A stretch of DNA of 64,000 nt from Marchantia polymorpha subsp. ruderalis (lineage: Eukaryota; Streptophyta; Marchantiopsida; Marchantiales; Marchantiaceae), in NCBI GenBank assembly GCA_037833965.1, contig AP031354.1, forward strand, positions 3,202,001 through 3,266,000, in the 5' to 3' direction. Positions 18,532-31,557 of this stretch are shown piece by piece. The notes beneath the pieces were generated by a model that was given only the letters and a program-made list of their open reading frames with translations, did no database searches and was not told the DNA's origin. Numbering within the stretch: the first letter of the stretch is position 1; each line of letters starts with the position of its first letter. Both the position numbers and the translations under genes were made by a program.

Positions 18532-21500
18532 TCCGGCAGCCTCAGAGCAGTTCCATGGCGCTTGTCCGTGTCTTGCTCAATCCGGGGCATCATGCAGGGC
18601 TCAAATTTCAAGTCATTCCCAGAGCTCGATCTCGATCGACGATTTTAGCGATTGCGAGTTTTGCCTCACAAGATAAGGGACTCTGTCCCCACTCCGGTGA
18701 CGAGTGTATCAATTTTGAAAGCTGTCAACTTCCCGTTTGTGTGACCTCGCATCCCCAAGGTACGAGAGTTATGGCCGATGCACGGTCCCATGGAGCGTAC
18801 CACTGACCACAAGGTGTGGTGCGCTGAAAACACAATGGCGGTGACTAGAGTGCACCGAGTCAGTTGGAGAATTTGGTAGCTCGGAGAATTTGAGTGAAGT
18901 TGCAGCACGGGTTCAGTTTGTGCAGTCTTAGTTCACGGGAGCCGTCTTAGCTTCGCTGAGGATCTGAGAAGCCAAGAGGCCGATCGATGCTTATCAGTCG
19001 AACCAGTGTAGATCCGAGAGCCAGCTCGATGGATGGACAGAAATTGGGGGCACCATAGCCGACTGCCCACTGACCATTCCCCACAACACCTCCTCCGATG
19101 CTGAAACACGATTGCCCGATGCACTTGAACGATGCCAGAACGTCGACTTCGCCAGCCTCTGATCACCTTACGCTAGCCTCAATCATTAGGACTATCCAGC
19201 CCCAACATCAGAGAGCCAGAATATTTCCAGAGCAACTCCTCTTTCTGCTCGTGCTGTAGCATGTCACGTGAGCACTCGTCTACAATTGCATTCCTGATTG
19301 GGAATAGATAGGACCAGCATTTACAGTTCGAGACCTGTGTACGCAGCACCTAATCTCATCACGAGTTGCACCACCTCTTGCTGACGCTGAGAATTTCTCG
19401 AGATATGATTTCTGATTTAGTGGGTGGACATGATGCCAGTCGTGCTTGTATCGCCATGTCTTCGATGGCATGAATTGTACATATTCAAAGCCTGACGTCT
19501 TGGATTTCGAGAGAAAATTCTCGATCTTATCGAAGCATGCAGCAACTGCTATCTTCTCCGTTATCTCATCGATTTATTGCATAGCTCTCTTCAAATCAGC
19601 CACTGAAGGTTTTACTTTCTGAAGGTGGATGAAACGCTGTTCGATACAAACTTAAATTCCCAAATCCGGGTACGAGACTGATATGGTGATTGCTATCAAG
19701 GAAGAAGTAGAGGACGCGAATATCATGTCTGCATGTATTCGTGTACTCCACCTTTCATTTGTTTACTTCGAGGAAAATATGTGCCTGGAGCAGCGCGTGG
19801 CTTCACAAGCTCGGCATCAGCAGAACCCCGAGTCCATTGCTCACGCCATTAAATCGATTTGGTCGTGTTGAGCTGGAACTTAGGAGGGTCTCTTGTAATA
19901 GCCCCAGAGGTGACGCCGAAAATAAAGCCACGAGGACTTAGTAGACATGGGACGATGAATTGAGCTCAGACCGTCTATTCGGAAGACATAGCGTAATCGG
20001 AGTCGTTGAAAATCGTTCCAGAATTTAAAGTATAGATTCAATGAACTTCAAGCCTTTTTTTGGTAGAATTGTTTTTTATAAAAATGTTTGGATTGGAGAT
20101 CTTGGCACGATGAGCATCGTCGTCAAGTTTTGTGTTCAGCTACACCGAACGATACCTTCGGCAGCGTATTGGTTAGTGAGGTATCCTGAAACATGGAGAG
20201 AGCAAACATTCAAATGAAAGTGACACCGAGAATTAAATGTGTATGAAGATCAACAGGTGCCAAAAAATTATCAAAAAGGAAAATGTCCACATTAGACTAA
20301 GAGAAAATGGAAAATCAGACTATGAGCTAAGTATCACCTAACCACAAAAGCATGGCAGAGAAAGATTTAAACTACTAAAGTTGTAGTGCAAGTTAATGAA
20401 ATTTGAATTGCAATGACTTGTACATTCTATCTGTTTTGACTAAGATAAGTGAAGTCATGTTACTACTGACTTGGTATTGTATCTTCTTGGATTGGGCGAC
20501 AAGTGGAACGGGAGCTGCCAAGATCTCCAAGTATATGACAATCACCGAAACAGTCAGCATTATAAGACTTTCGTTAGCTTATTCAATAGCATATTGTAAA
20601 CGTCATGTTCCCACTATTCTACAGTGAACGAAACCTGATACCAGACATTAAAAATACAGTAGATGATGACAATCGGATGCTCATCATTTACAAACCGTTT
20701 GACCTTGACCATTTTGATTGTTAGATTACACGGTATCCATTTAAATACTACATAGGCCTAGCCCCTGGTTTCCCATTCCCAAACTTGGAAGGCTTGAAGA
20801 GGTTTTCACGTCCTGGTTTGCTGTAATTCTACTTGGCCCCTTCTAAGGCGACTTGGTTTTCTCTGTTCCCCTTTGTCGGAATTCATTCCCATCCTTTGTC
20901 AGCTTCAAAGGGTAGAAAACCGTACAGTATTGTAATAGATACTTGCAAACCCTTCTGTCCAAAACGAATGAGCAGTCGATTCCACTTACCAAAGTTGCGG
21001 AGATCAAGTCATTGCCTGGTGATGACGACGCTGACGAAGATCAGGACCAGAGACAGATGGCGCTTGAGCATACAACCCTCGAATTCCTGGTCTCCGAATT
21101 CATCCTTCAGTTTGGATATGACTGACACGCCAGAAGTTAGTGCTCGCACAACATCTGTGTACATTCCATCACGACTTGGAGGTAATGACACGTCCAATGG
21201 TCGTGCGTTAATCATTTGCTGGCCTGAGACGCTGAATGAGCTCGTGACGTCGATGCCACCTAATCGGTCTCGACGATCTCGCGATATATTTCATTCCAGT
21301 CTTCTGTAGATTAGATCAATATCTACCAGTTGATCAGAGCATGTTTCAAAGCGGAGATTTTTCAGCTCCTAAGGATAATTTACCCCTTATACAAGACAAC
21401 CAATTCCCGAATAACATGGTTCCCATGAACGGACGTCTCTGAATGGTTTGGATTATGCCTTAGCATGGGTTAGAGTCCTTGTGTGCACCTTGTGTGCTGC

Positions 21501-23482
21501 TTGGAAAGTACCAACTACTTACAATATCACAATACGGGCTTACTTCCCGTGAACATAAGGCGAGCAGTCAAAACTCAACATGGAGGGGAGTGGACTTATA
21601 ACTATGTATAATATGTATAGTTCTTATCAATGTTCGCAATGATTAGAAAGTATTGTCATTCCTCGTTTGCTGAGCACAAGAATTCAAATCGAAGGGTTCT
21701 ACCTGTGGAGCTGGAGTTGTCTCCAGAACATCACGCCTTTAGGTGAGTGTTAAAGCCACAAATGCACAGTTCCCATGACGTGATCGTTAGCCTGTCGACA
21801 TCAACAATGTGAATTGATGGCTATTCCGTACATACTCTAGGATTCTTTTCTTCACTGCAGTCTCACCTCTCGCCGTGTAGTGCCTTTTGGAAATCATGTC
21901 TAATCCAAGCTTGGTTCCCGAGCATCGTTCGACCGTTTCCTTCCCTACTACATCGGGAAATAGCAGACATAGTGTCAAGCCTCCTCTCTAAGGCTATGTC
22001 ATCGCCTTCGACACTTGTTTCAGCTGCGCTAAGGCCTGCGGTTTCTCCAGTCCTACCCCCGTGAAGTTCATTGTGGCACTTAAAATGATGTTCGACACCG
22101 ACGGATGCGTTCATTTAACCCTGTACAAACTGAGTGTGCAAGGAAATGCACTTAGTTCGCAGTACAGCTTTCACAAAATCTGATAAACTCTGAACGTAAG
22201 CATCGCTCAGATCCGGGCAAAACCATCAAAGACAGAATTTCAAACACAAAGGTGTACAATGAGGCTTCAGTGCTGAGAATGACATGTAGTGTGTTCGCAG
22301 ATTTAAAGATGCTAGAATATAGAAATGATCCGTGTCTGAACTCCGCCGCCCACCAAGTCTTCTGCCAAACCTGGCTGCAGCGGTTGAGCACCGAGTTATT
22401 ACCCTTGACCAGAACACATTGGGGGCACTTCCTTGATCTCCATTGCTACCAACACTTTCCAAACAAAAGGCACCTAAGAAACTTGACATGTGCAAGTCTC
22501 ACTAGCAATGAGATCACTTTGCAGCATGACTTAGCCACTGGCAAGCAAGTCCTACCAAACACTATCATTATTGAGGACCAGGTGTTCTTCTCGGATCAGT
22601 ACTGACTTGACCACGTCTAAACAAAAGCTAAAAGTGTCGTCTCCAAGTGGCATCTGAGTAAATCTAATAACCAGTGTAGAGAGCGCCTGTCCAGAAGCTG
22701 ATCGCACAGCAAAGCTATAACTACACATCTACGGGTGGTGTTATTCATAATCGGCTCTGGCGCTTCTGGCCACCGCTTCCGAGTGCGAAATACACAGGCG
22801 ATACCTACACTGCAACAATATCTTCCATCCTCCTCTCAAGAAGCAAATATTTTACAGGCAAGTTCAGCAATTTATCTGCATTTTTGCTCCAGCTCTTCCA
22901 ATCCTGCGAAGGCAAAATATGTCATTCGTGAGTATTTTGAAGGCAGCAGGGAGCTCAACAAAACAACCCGGATCAAATCTCCCGGTTGGACAAGCTTTTG
23001 CAACAAAGAACGACGTTCGTGGTAGATTTGAGTGAAAAGCTTTACCTTCAAGTCCTTCACAAGATGCTTGAAGAAAGGCCAGTAGTGAGGAAGAGGGAGA
23101 ATGGGTACTGCTCCACATTGTGCCGGCAAACCCTAACGATTATATTTTCGTGATGAAGTCGGGTCAAATTTAGCTGCCAAAGAAACCGTCATAGCAAAGG
23201 TTAGGCTACTTGGGGAGTAAGACATTCATCCCTGGCCCTACAGTATCTGTTCGAACAACCAGCAGTTTCTGGGATCCAGGCCCTAATAGAAACTTCCAGA
23301 TAGGAGTATCTCCGAGAGTCAAAGTTAGTAATTTGAGATCAGATCCAAATTATTATCCAAAACACAAATTCAAACTTAGCGCCGACCGATGCAACAGACA
23401 AATATGATTAAAAAGCCTCACCCTGGTCACAGGAGCTTGAAGTAAAATGGGCCATAACCCACAGCCAACACACCAAAAAAGG
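18532..23482. other. Intergenic spacer; no gene could be supported
   Basis: It contains the 3' flanks of two convergent genes. Some minus-strand open segments look protein-like (21009-21284, ending MLKRHLSLVLIFVSVVITRQ; 21863-22114, ending at a good GTGAGA donor; 22872-23115, with YWPFFKHLVKDLKVKLF), but I could not join them with consistent splice phases, so no gene is called. The rest shows no repeat or RNA signature that I recognise. Confidence 0.45.
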
Positions 23483-26400
23483 CTTACTGTTTCTCCATCT
23501 TACGCTTAGGCAAGCCCTGCCAAGAAAACAAGCTGCACCGTCCAATATAAGAAGCACCATCGCCATAGTCTCGTGGAATCTCTCTTCTCAAATCTCGAAT
23601 TCGAGCGAAACACAATAGTTTCGTGATTAGAAGACGACATCACAAACTCGTACAAAGATATACCTTACTGAGAAGCTCCATTCCTTCTTGATCAACTTCC
23701 AGATATAACATAGGCGGTAATGCTTCCTGGGATGAGACATAGACATGAAGGCTGAGTTGAGACAACTTCCACCATATCCACTACTAATCAAAACTGCTTC
23801 CTACTTGACTAAATTTGACTTTGTTCCACAAAAATCACGACGACCAGAAAGTTCATCCATACCTTGTGTCACTACCAACACAGTCTCGGGTGAAACTGCT
23901 GCAAGGGCAGCCACGCGCTCACTAAGGAATACTGTTTGTGCGACTGCATGAGAATAAAAACGATATCAATCACTAGGATCGCCTCTGGGGCACCCAGTCC
24001 ATGACGCAACTTGTGTCTAAATAATTCGCGAAGTATCTGATACTCGAGGAGTTTTAATGTAAGCCACCGATAACGAGGCAAACGTGGGTTGAATAGAACA
24101 GGTCTTGACTCACCTCTAACAGGGAGGGCGGCTGTACGTTCAGAATCAGCAGTCCTCGTCTCCGATTGAACTTCCTCGGGTCCGTCACTGGGAACAATTG
24201 CGACATAATTGGAGTACCGTCCGTCCGAAATCCAGAGCTTTCGCACGACACCTGGATCAAAACAGGCTAATATGTGAGCAAAGCGAGATGATGGGGAAAA
24301 ATCAGTACGGTAGAGACAAAGATGCGAGTATCATGGCGATAAAGAGGCTGAAGCATCGGCGGGCGTGGCTCCTTTCTTTAGTGATGTCAGAGCACATCTG
24401 CATAATCCTTACGTTCAACAATCTGAAAAAATATCACTGACCCCGCTTAGCTTCCACAGAGGAGCTTTGAACAGCTGGAAGAAGCACTGCCATTGAGCAA
24501 ACTTTCATCGATGTGTGGAGGCGAGTCATCTTCGGATGACTCACACGAAGAGGTGAGTTTGTTCCTCGATCTTGCACATCCTCCAGGACCAGCAAGTGCA
24601 GCTCTCCACTCGAATCAAGCACCACAAATTTCCTCAATGAGATCTCCTGAATATCCACCACCTGTGCCTGCAGCACTCCCTTGCCAGCCATAAACCCATC
24701 TTGCTGGCTTTCCTTACAAGTTGTCACAAACATTGGCCCTACAAATCCCAGACCCGGCTGTTGCTTTACATGATCTAGAAGCTTATCATCCGATTGATGT
24801 GAATCTTCAGAAGGAGTGCTTGTTTCAAGGCAGCCAACCCCCTCTGACCCAGAACTAAAAGACTGAGATGCTTCGACGTTGTACAAGAGCTCATGACCAT
24901 TGCCATTCTGCAAAACTACACCATTCCTCTTCTGTACACCCCCCGCTTTCCAAAGCGACTCCATGATAGCTCTTTTTCCCATGTGATCAGCTGCAAAGAA
25001 AATCAACATGTAAACATCTAATGACATAGAGGATCTCCATTCAGTTAGAAGTACCACCTCACCAGGAAACGGAAGGATACATCACCGACAGCTCTCAGCA
25101 ACAGATCTCAAAACATAGGTTTTCTGGATCATTATGTATACCAATCGATACATAAGTTGGCACAACGCTCTTATGTGTGCGCCCAAAGTTTGGCTACATG
25201 ACGTCTGTCAACAGAATTGGACTTAAAGCTAAAGCTGAAGGCAAAACAGGAGACAACGCCAAACCTGTACAAAACATCAAAAAAACAGAGCGGATAGGAA
25301 TGATGATTGATCCAAAACGTCAAGGGCAATAAACCAACACGTACAATGATAACATACGCTGTGGCAGCTCCTTACGTCCATGAGGGTATTTATGTTAGTG
25401 TAAGACTCACATCTCTTGGCTTACTGAACTTCCACTACATGGCACAATAATGATATCTTACGATCACTTCATGCTGCTGAACATACACACGACCAAGTTT
25501 GGCAAGAAGGTAACGCAGCAATTGTATTCATCGTGGATACAAGATTGTCTTACATCTAAAACCTGGCGCTAGACTAGGATGTCGCACGTACCTCCAGCAA
25601 GCGCTGGGGATGCTGGATACACTACAACCAAGCCACAAGAAAGGTGTGTAGGACATAAGAATGTAGAATGGCCTAAAACACTTTTCCACTTTTAATTAAG
25701 GGTAATGTCTCAAAATGCTGCAATCGCAGCCTCAACAAAATAACCACTTTAGCAGGAGATTCACATTTTTAATGGAAAATCAATAAAACTCATTGAACGG
25801 GGAAACAACCAAAAGACAAGTAATGTACATTTTTCACATTACGGCTCACGACCGCCACAATGGCAGGAAAAGACTTAAGCATATTGGAAATTGTTCCCAA
25901 AGAGGCCCAGGGTTTGGATGAAGTGAACAACAACAGAGTCGCGAATACCGTGACCAAGGCAGTAGAATAGGGAAATAATTTACTTGAACCTAAAAGGGAA
26001 CAATGAACATCACACCGCTGCAACGTCACACCTGAACATGGCTGGGTTTAACTTTTGAGTGACATCGCATATAGCAGCTGAGCCGAAAAAGGGTAGACAA
26101 ATCTCTGAAATTGTGATCCTTATTCCTCCTTCCTGAATTCACAATTTCTTTTGTTTGGCAGAATTACAACCATTTAGTCAATCTTCCAGACCTTCAAGGT
26201 GAGAGAGATGGTGATTTTTTGCTCAATCGCCTCATGACAATGTTTTTCTGGAAAACTGATCAGCAGTCAAATTATGTTGCGCACAATGATCAGAACGCCG
26301 AACTTGTGATATCCTCGCAATGGGGCCCATAAATTCCGAATGGGTCACTTAATGCTGACAACCGACGACTGGATTCATCCTACCCACTCATACTTTTCGA

Positions 26401-28285
26401 AACAACGAGCAGACGATCGGTACATCGTGCATGACAAAACCTGGCCTCGTCAGTGAGAGAACTGTAGACGGTAAACCTGAGATCTTAACGACTGCTTCAT
26501 TAGAGAATTAGATTCCGGTACGACGATTAGCAATCTCAATACAATTCGTGTTCAGCTGCGTGTTGTGAAACAAAATTAGGAAGGAGGAAAAGTACCGTCT
26601 ACTTTGAACTGATGAGCTATGGCTGGAGCATTTGTCGGATCCTCCTTACCCACGGCACCGACATGATTCTCACACATACTCAAAACCTTCTGAAGTTCAT
26701 TCTTCGAAGAGATCCCAAGAGTCAAAGGTGGCCCGCAAATGGTGTTGGCTACTGCCTGTCCTTCACCATCTTGTTCATGTCCATTCGCTTCCCGTGAGGA
26801 CACATTCAGCCTGGAATCCAACTCTGAAATAAAGCCATTACCAAAGCATTTGGTGTTGACCACAAGGCAAACTTTTTTCTCTTTCTCGTGGAATCCATTT
26901 CTGGGCGGGACGCCACAAGTCGGTGCACCAGCCTGTTCCTTTCCGTCTCCTTTGAGAGCGTAGAGTCCATTCTTGGGAACAGGTTTTATATCGACAATTT
27001 CAGCTTTGAAAGCGAGGGAGTCCAGCTGCTGATCTTCGACCCGCTGGCCCTCGTTGGTTGCGCCATTGAGCGCCCAATCCTGCGGCTTGCATCCGGACGC
27101 GCAAGTGGCAGACCTCACCTCCCCGTTCGACGATTTTCCGACGCCGAGGTGAGTGCTATGGTCCCTGGAAGCTGCATCTACATGAGGAATTTTAGACAAA
27201 CCGGAAGCGTGAACTCGACTGTCATCCGACCTAATAATGCTCGAGTCCTTGGCCCGCTGCTCGCGTTCTTTGAGTCGCTTGTCGGGCTTGATGAGCGGCC
27301 GCAGAGGCCAAATCCTCACGCCCCCGGCCTCCCCCAACAATAAGTGCTGCGGCGAGACGCACATGGAGTAGAGGGGCCTGTTGCATTCCAACACGGCGCA
27401 CTTCATCAGCAGCAGGTGCCCCGGCCCATCCCCATCCCTTTTACTAATCATTCCTAGTTCCAGATCCTTCTCGACGGTGCCGAGACCAGTCGAGCTCGCA
27501 CCTGCACCTGCACCACCACCACCGCGCAGAGGCCTACTGCCCTGGTCCTTGTGAAACTCCGAAGGAGAAGCAGCAGCAGCAGTACCCGATGCCACAACAT
27601 GCTTGGCTGCCAGAATCCAGATTTTGCCCACAGAGATGGAATAGACGATCACCACGTTGACAGACGCAGCCATCTTCAGCACCATTCCGTGGGGGATTTC
27701 GAGGCGCGCAGCCCTGCACCTGCTGCTGAGAGGGCGACGGGGCAGATCATGGCCCGGATTGCCAATCTCGTGGGAGCTCTTCCTCGAGCGATCTAATTCG
27801 ACGCCAGTGCGGGCGAAGGAGGGCGCCTCGCAGAGCCAGGCCGAGAGGTCGACGCACGATCCCCCCCTGGCGGGCTGCGATGTCAAGAAGAAGACGCGGC
27901 TGCGAGTGCTCGAGGCGCCAGCCCCCTTGCCATTGCCGTTGGGGGGCAATCTCGAAGCCCCGGAAGCGCCTCCGGGGGCTATCCTGTCAACAACTACAGG
28001 GCCCGGATGCGGATGCGCACGAGAAGATGAAGAAGAGGAGGAGGAGGACGAAGGGGGCAGGGAACCGCCGCCTGCAAGCACACGAGCCTGCAGGCGGAGA
28101 AAGCAGGCATCAGTGCAAGGGGCCGGGATGGGAGTCGGTTGAATGGCGGGCAGCGACGCGAGCGAGAGCAGAAGGCAGGAAGAATCCGCAAGCACGAAGG
28201 CAGCGCAGTTGGATCGCGGCTCCACACACACTTTCACCACTTGTGTGTGGTGCCCGTCTGCTATTCGCAGCCTGTACGCCTGCAT
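23483..28285 (-). CDS. Plant protein of unknown function, about 868 residues, possible beta-propeller N-terminus
   Basis: Six exons are proposed (minus): 28285-26596, 24990-24442, 24251-24114, 23943-23876, 23726-23669 and 23586-23483, total 2607 nt in phase. The junctions of the first three exons are well supported; the donor of exon 4 could instead lie at 23863, which would break the frame of exon 5, so that part is tentative. The protein starts MQAYRLRIADGHHTQVVKVC and ends LGQGLPKRKMEKQ. Blade-like hydrophobic segments (VNVVIVYSISVGKIWILAAK; MCVSPQHLLLGEAGGVRIW; LRKFVVLDSSGELHLLVLED; RKLWISDGRYSNYVAIV) suggest a WD40-like or other beta-propeller core. These are interrupted by a Ser run near residues 80-90 and long polar linkers. 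No signal peptide or membrane helix is seen. I do not recognise the family. The first exon is GC-rich; later exons are not. Confidence 0.7.
24991..26595 (-). other. Intron 1 of the 23.5-28.3-kb gene (1.6 kb)
   Basis: The intron starts with GTACTT after the last base of exon 1 (26596) and ends TTTTCTTTGCAG before 24990; the reading frame continues across it in phase 1. I saw no RNA gene, element or repeat in it. Confidence 0.65.
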
Positions 28286-30600
28286 CCCAGGCGGCACCGG
28301 GAGGAGAGGCCGAGGCAGGGACGGGACGACGAGAGAGGTCGAGAGCGAGGCGAGGCGACGAGCGATTGACGAGGTCTAGAGGGAAGAAGAAACAAGGACG
28401 GCGAGGAGAGCAAAGAAGAGGAGGGCCCAAGTGGGGAGTTCAGCAGTTGAGGTCGAGGTCGTGCGAGGAGAGGGAGAGGGAGAGGGAGAGGGAAATTGGC
28501 TGATAGCTGGGCGACCGACGACCGATCCCGAAGTCTCAACCATGAGCTGCCGCCTTCCATCCATCTCCCGCCGCGCTGCCGCTGCCGATTTTAATTCTCC
28601 TCGAAAACTATCGAACCTGCTGCAACCCAGTCCGCGCTCTGTTTCGCTCTTCTGTTACGGTACCTGATTTTGCGTGTGGTGGTAGAGTGGAATGTGCGCC
28701 GATCTCTGGAGAGACACAGAGAGAGAGCGAGCGAGCGAGCGAGGAGCGCCCCCATCCTCCTGCTCCTCCTGCTCTTCCTCCTCCCCTATATCAAGTTTCG
28801 AGTTTCCGCGAGCCAAATCATCAATCCAATCCGAGAAATCAAATCCAATCGGTCGTAGCTCCGAGCGCCCCCGAGGCGTTCTTGTTCCGTTTTAGTGGGA
28901 GCGTGGCTCCATGCCTATCTTTCGATCGCTCGCGCTAAAGCCTGACACTTAATAGTGGTACATACGTAGTGAGATGGGTGGACTTCTCTCCGATCATACG
29001 CCATTCAGTGTGTCCTGCCCCAGAAGGCGCTGCAGCGAGCAAACCTCTCTGACTTTCTCCGCTTATTATCCGAATTATGCAATGTCGCTCGTTCCCAGGC
29101 TACAGCGACTTATCTTTGCCTCTTTCTAGGGGCTTCGCTTGTCTGTCTATCATGTGCGTTGGTGGATTTTCCTTCCCCCCCTCCCCCCTCCCCCCTCCGC
29201 CTTTCACAAGCGGAAGCGCGAGTTCGTGTGTGCGCTGGAGGCAGAGCCGGGGGACGGAGAGAGAGAGTCGTGAGAGGAGGATTTGCGATGGAAAGGTGCC
29301 TGGCCTGGGGGGCCGGGGGCTGGGGCAGGGCTAGGGGCAGGGCCAGGGGCTGGCTCCGGCAGAGCGAGGGAAGGAAAGGGAGCGGAGCCGGGCACAGAGT
29401 TTTTCTCTCGGGCATGCTTTGGCCTCTCGTGTCGTGACCTGCCCCTGCCCCTCCCCCTCCCCCGACTTGTTCACTCAATTGCTAGTCCCCTCTCGGGACG
29501 GAGGAACGACGAGGCACCACCAGCACTCCCCCCGGCCCCAGTCCGGGGCTCGGGACGGAAATGTACCCTCCCCCTCCCCCCACGCACATGATCACGTCAC
29601 AACTCTGTTCCCGGCTCTCCTCCCTTTCCGTCCCTCACTCCTCCCCGCTGCCCCTGCCCCAGCCCCAGCCCCTCCCATCCCCTCCCCTACCCTTCCCCTC
29701 CCAGCATCTCCGTTCGTGCGGTCGCAGGAAACACTTCGCGATTGACCGCCACGTCGGCATTCACCGGGCAATCCGTTTCTCCGTCGCGTCGCGTCGCGGC
29801 CCGGCCCGTGACTCGATGACGTGCCTGCCCGAGGTGACTCGTGAGGCCCTCCCCGCTCCGTCCGACTCCGTCACGTAGGCCAGCACATGGCCCAGCCCCG
29901 AAACCTAGAACATCGCGGTCCCTGTGTTTGTCCGTTGTCTTCCTCTACGAACCCCGTCCGCCATTTACCCCCTGCCCCCTCTGCGCTTCTGTGAAGCTTC
30001 GGACTTTCGCTTCCGTCGTCCATCGGGGCCAATGCCAAAGCCCCAAGCCCGAGCTCGGTGCCGTGCTTTATAAATGGAACCCCCAAAAGGCTTGCCCCTC
30101 CTGACGGGCATAATTCACCGCCATCAACCACCGGCAGAGCAAGGCGTAGGAGAATCGTGTCCGAAAGAAACGGTCAGGATCGGCGACGTCCATGGTGCTT
30201 ACGTCCCTGCCCTTACCCTTGCCCCTGCCCCTGCCCCAGCCCCTCCCGAAGCCCCCGTTGGGCATGAGTGCACTCCGGCCTGCTGCATCAACTTGTGTCG
30301 ATGTACTTACTTCAGCTCGTAGCGTTGCACTCGGCTGACGTCGTCCTTACATCCTCTTCGTGTCACGGTGTCTGCCATCTCGAATCCCTGCGGCTGCGAT
30401 GCGGGGCTTCCATCCTCTTCTTGTTCGCCCTCCGGAAGGAATGCTGCTCGTTCTCAACACTTCCCTGTCCTACGCTAGCCCCCGGTCCTCCCTTCGCAGA
30501 GATCCGGCAGCCTGCAACGGTGTCGGGCTGGATTCTTCTTCTTTCCGGCACAGTTTCTGTCTCTGGGACTTGTGTCTTTGACTTATATCATTATAATTTT
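28286..30600. promoter_or_regulatory. GC-rich upstream region with clustered C-runs and G-runs
   Basis: This is the 5' flank of the minus-strand gene that starts at 28285. It is far richer in G+C than the surrounding DNA and contains purine/pyrimidine microsatellites (GGGAGA units at 28467-28493; GAGA/GAGC units at 28711-28745). Several tracts could form quadruplexes: G-runs on the plus strand at 29306-29351, and C-runs at 29172-29198, 29437-29463, 29561-29581, 29641-29703 and 30205-30246. No coding region could be supported here; the long frames on both strands reflect low stop-codon frequency. It probably acts as a promoter or CpG-rich island, possibly bidirectional. Confidence 0.5.
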
Positions 30601-31520
30601 CATTAATTTTCATTATATCACATTCATTGAAAATATATTCTAGTCAATAAACGTGCTCCACTTAAAGAACAGCTGGATACTGGAAAGTGACATAATCAGT
30701 TTCCTGAAATGAGAATTTAATTATTTTTAATTCGTCGGGATTCTTTCCACGTTTTTAGTGACTAGGAGGATGTGACCATCTGATTGCATACAACTGGAAA
30801 ATGAAGGGGGTTGCATAATATCGACACGTGAACATCATACGACCATCTTTGACTGCATCTTCGTAAGTCGTGACTCCTCCGAAAGAATAGGCTCGTTCTC
30901 GAACTTCAGTCATCTCAAATCGGACCTCCAACGGGAAAGTATGGACTTAGCCGCCGTTCTCAATAACGGTTGAACTGACAATTGCATCGGTACTAGGAAC
31001 TGGTTTTGATGTTCGAGACATGGAGCACCTGTTTGTTGCATCAGTAAATTTTGTGACAGTCACCAGAAAAGCTTAGCACACTACAGCTTTACGTTACGTT
31101 ATGGTGCACACTCGAATGGAGAGTAAACGTAAAGCGTTGAGACAGTTGGCACTCTTCAAAGTTGGTTCCCTGTCACCAAACCACATCCATGGTTGAGGAA
31201 TATGAGACAGGCATAAACATTGAAGACATGGAGGAGTTCAGTGACATTGGTTGAGGTTTGATCTACCTTGGGGGAGAACTTTTTGTAGTATGGGTGAGAA
31301 AGAAGAGTAAAACTTTATGTGGTTCCATTCGCATTACAGTTAGTGCAAGCTTAGAAAATAAATATCATTTCGGGAATTCTAAAAGATGAATAGTCATATC
31401 AAAATGATCTGACTAGTATTTTGGTCAGTTTTGGGTAATAATATTTATTTCTCTTTTAATTTTAAAAAAATTTCTGTTAGTATTTGTAAAGGCATACCTC
31501 AACAACGACCACACTTTACT

Positions 31521-31557
31521 ATCACAAGGCGATTTGCGGATCACAAGGCGATTTGCG
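31521..31557. repeat. Tandem duplication, 2 x 19 bp
   Basis: ATCACAAGGCGATTTGCG occurs twice in direct tandem, at 31521 and 31540, with identical sequence over 18 bases and one extra G after the first copy. Confidence 0.9.

Noticed and set aside
22872-23115. Minus-strand open segment with YWPFFKHLVKDLKVKLF as a further exon of the 23.5-28.3-kb gene
   Set aside because: The phase does not fit the preceding exon, which already ends in a natural stop after KRKMEKQ; probably downstream flank.
27880-28503. Long plus-strand open frames opposite exon 1 of the 23.5-28.3-kb gene
   Set aside because: Arg/Gly-rich low-complexity translation in GC-rich DNA; the minus frame continues across three well-phased introns and is the better explanation.
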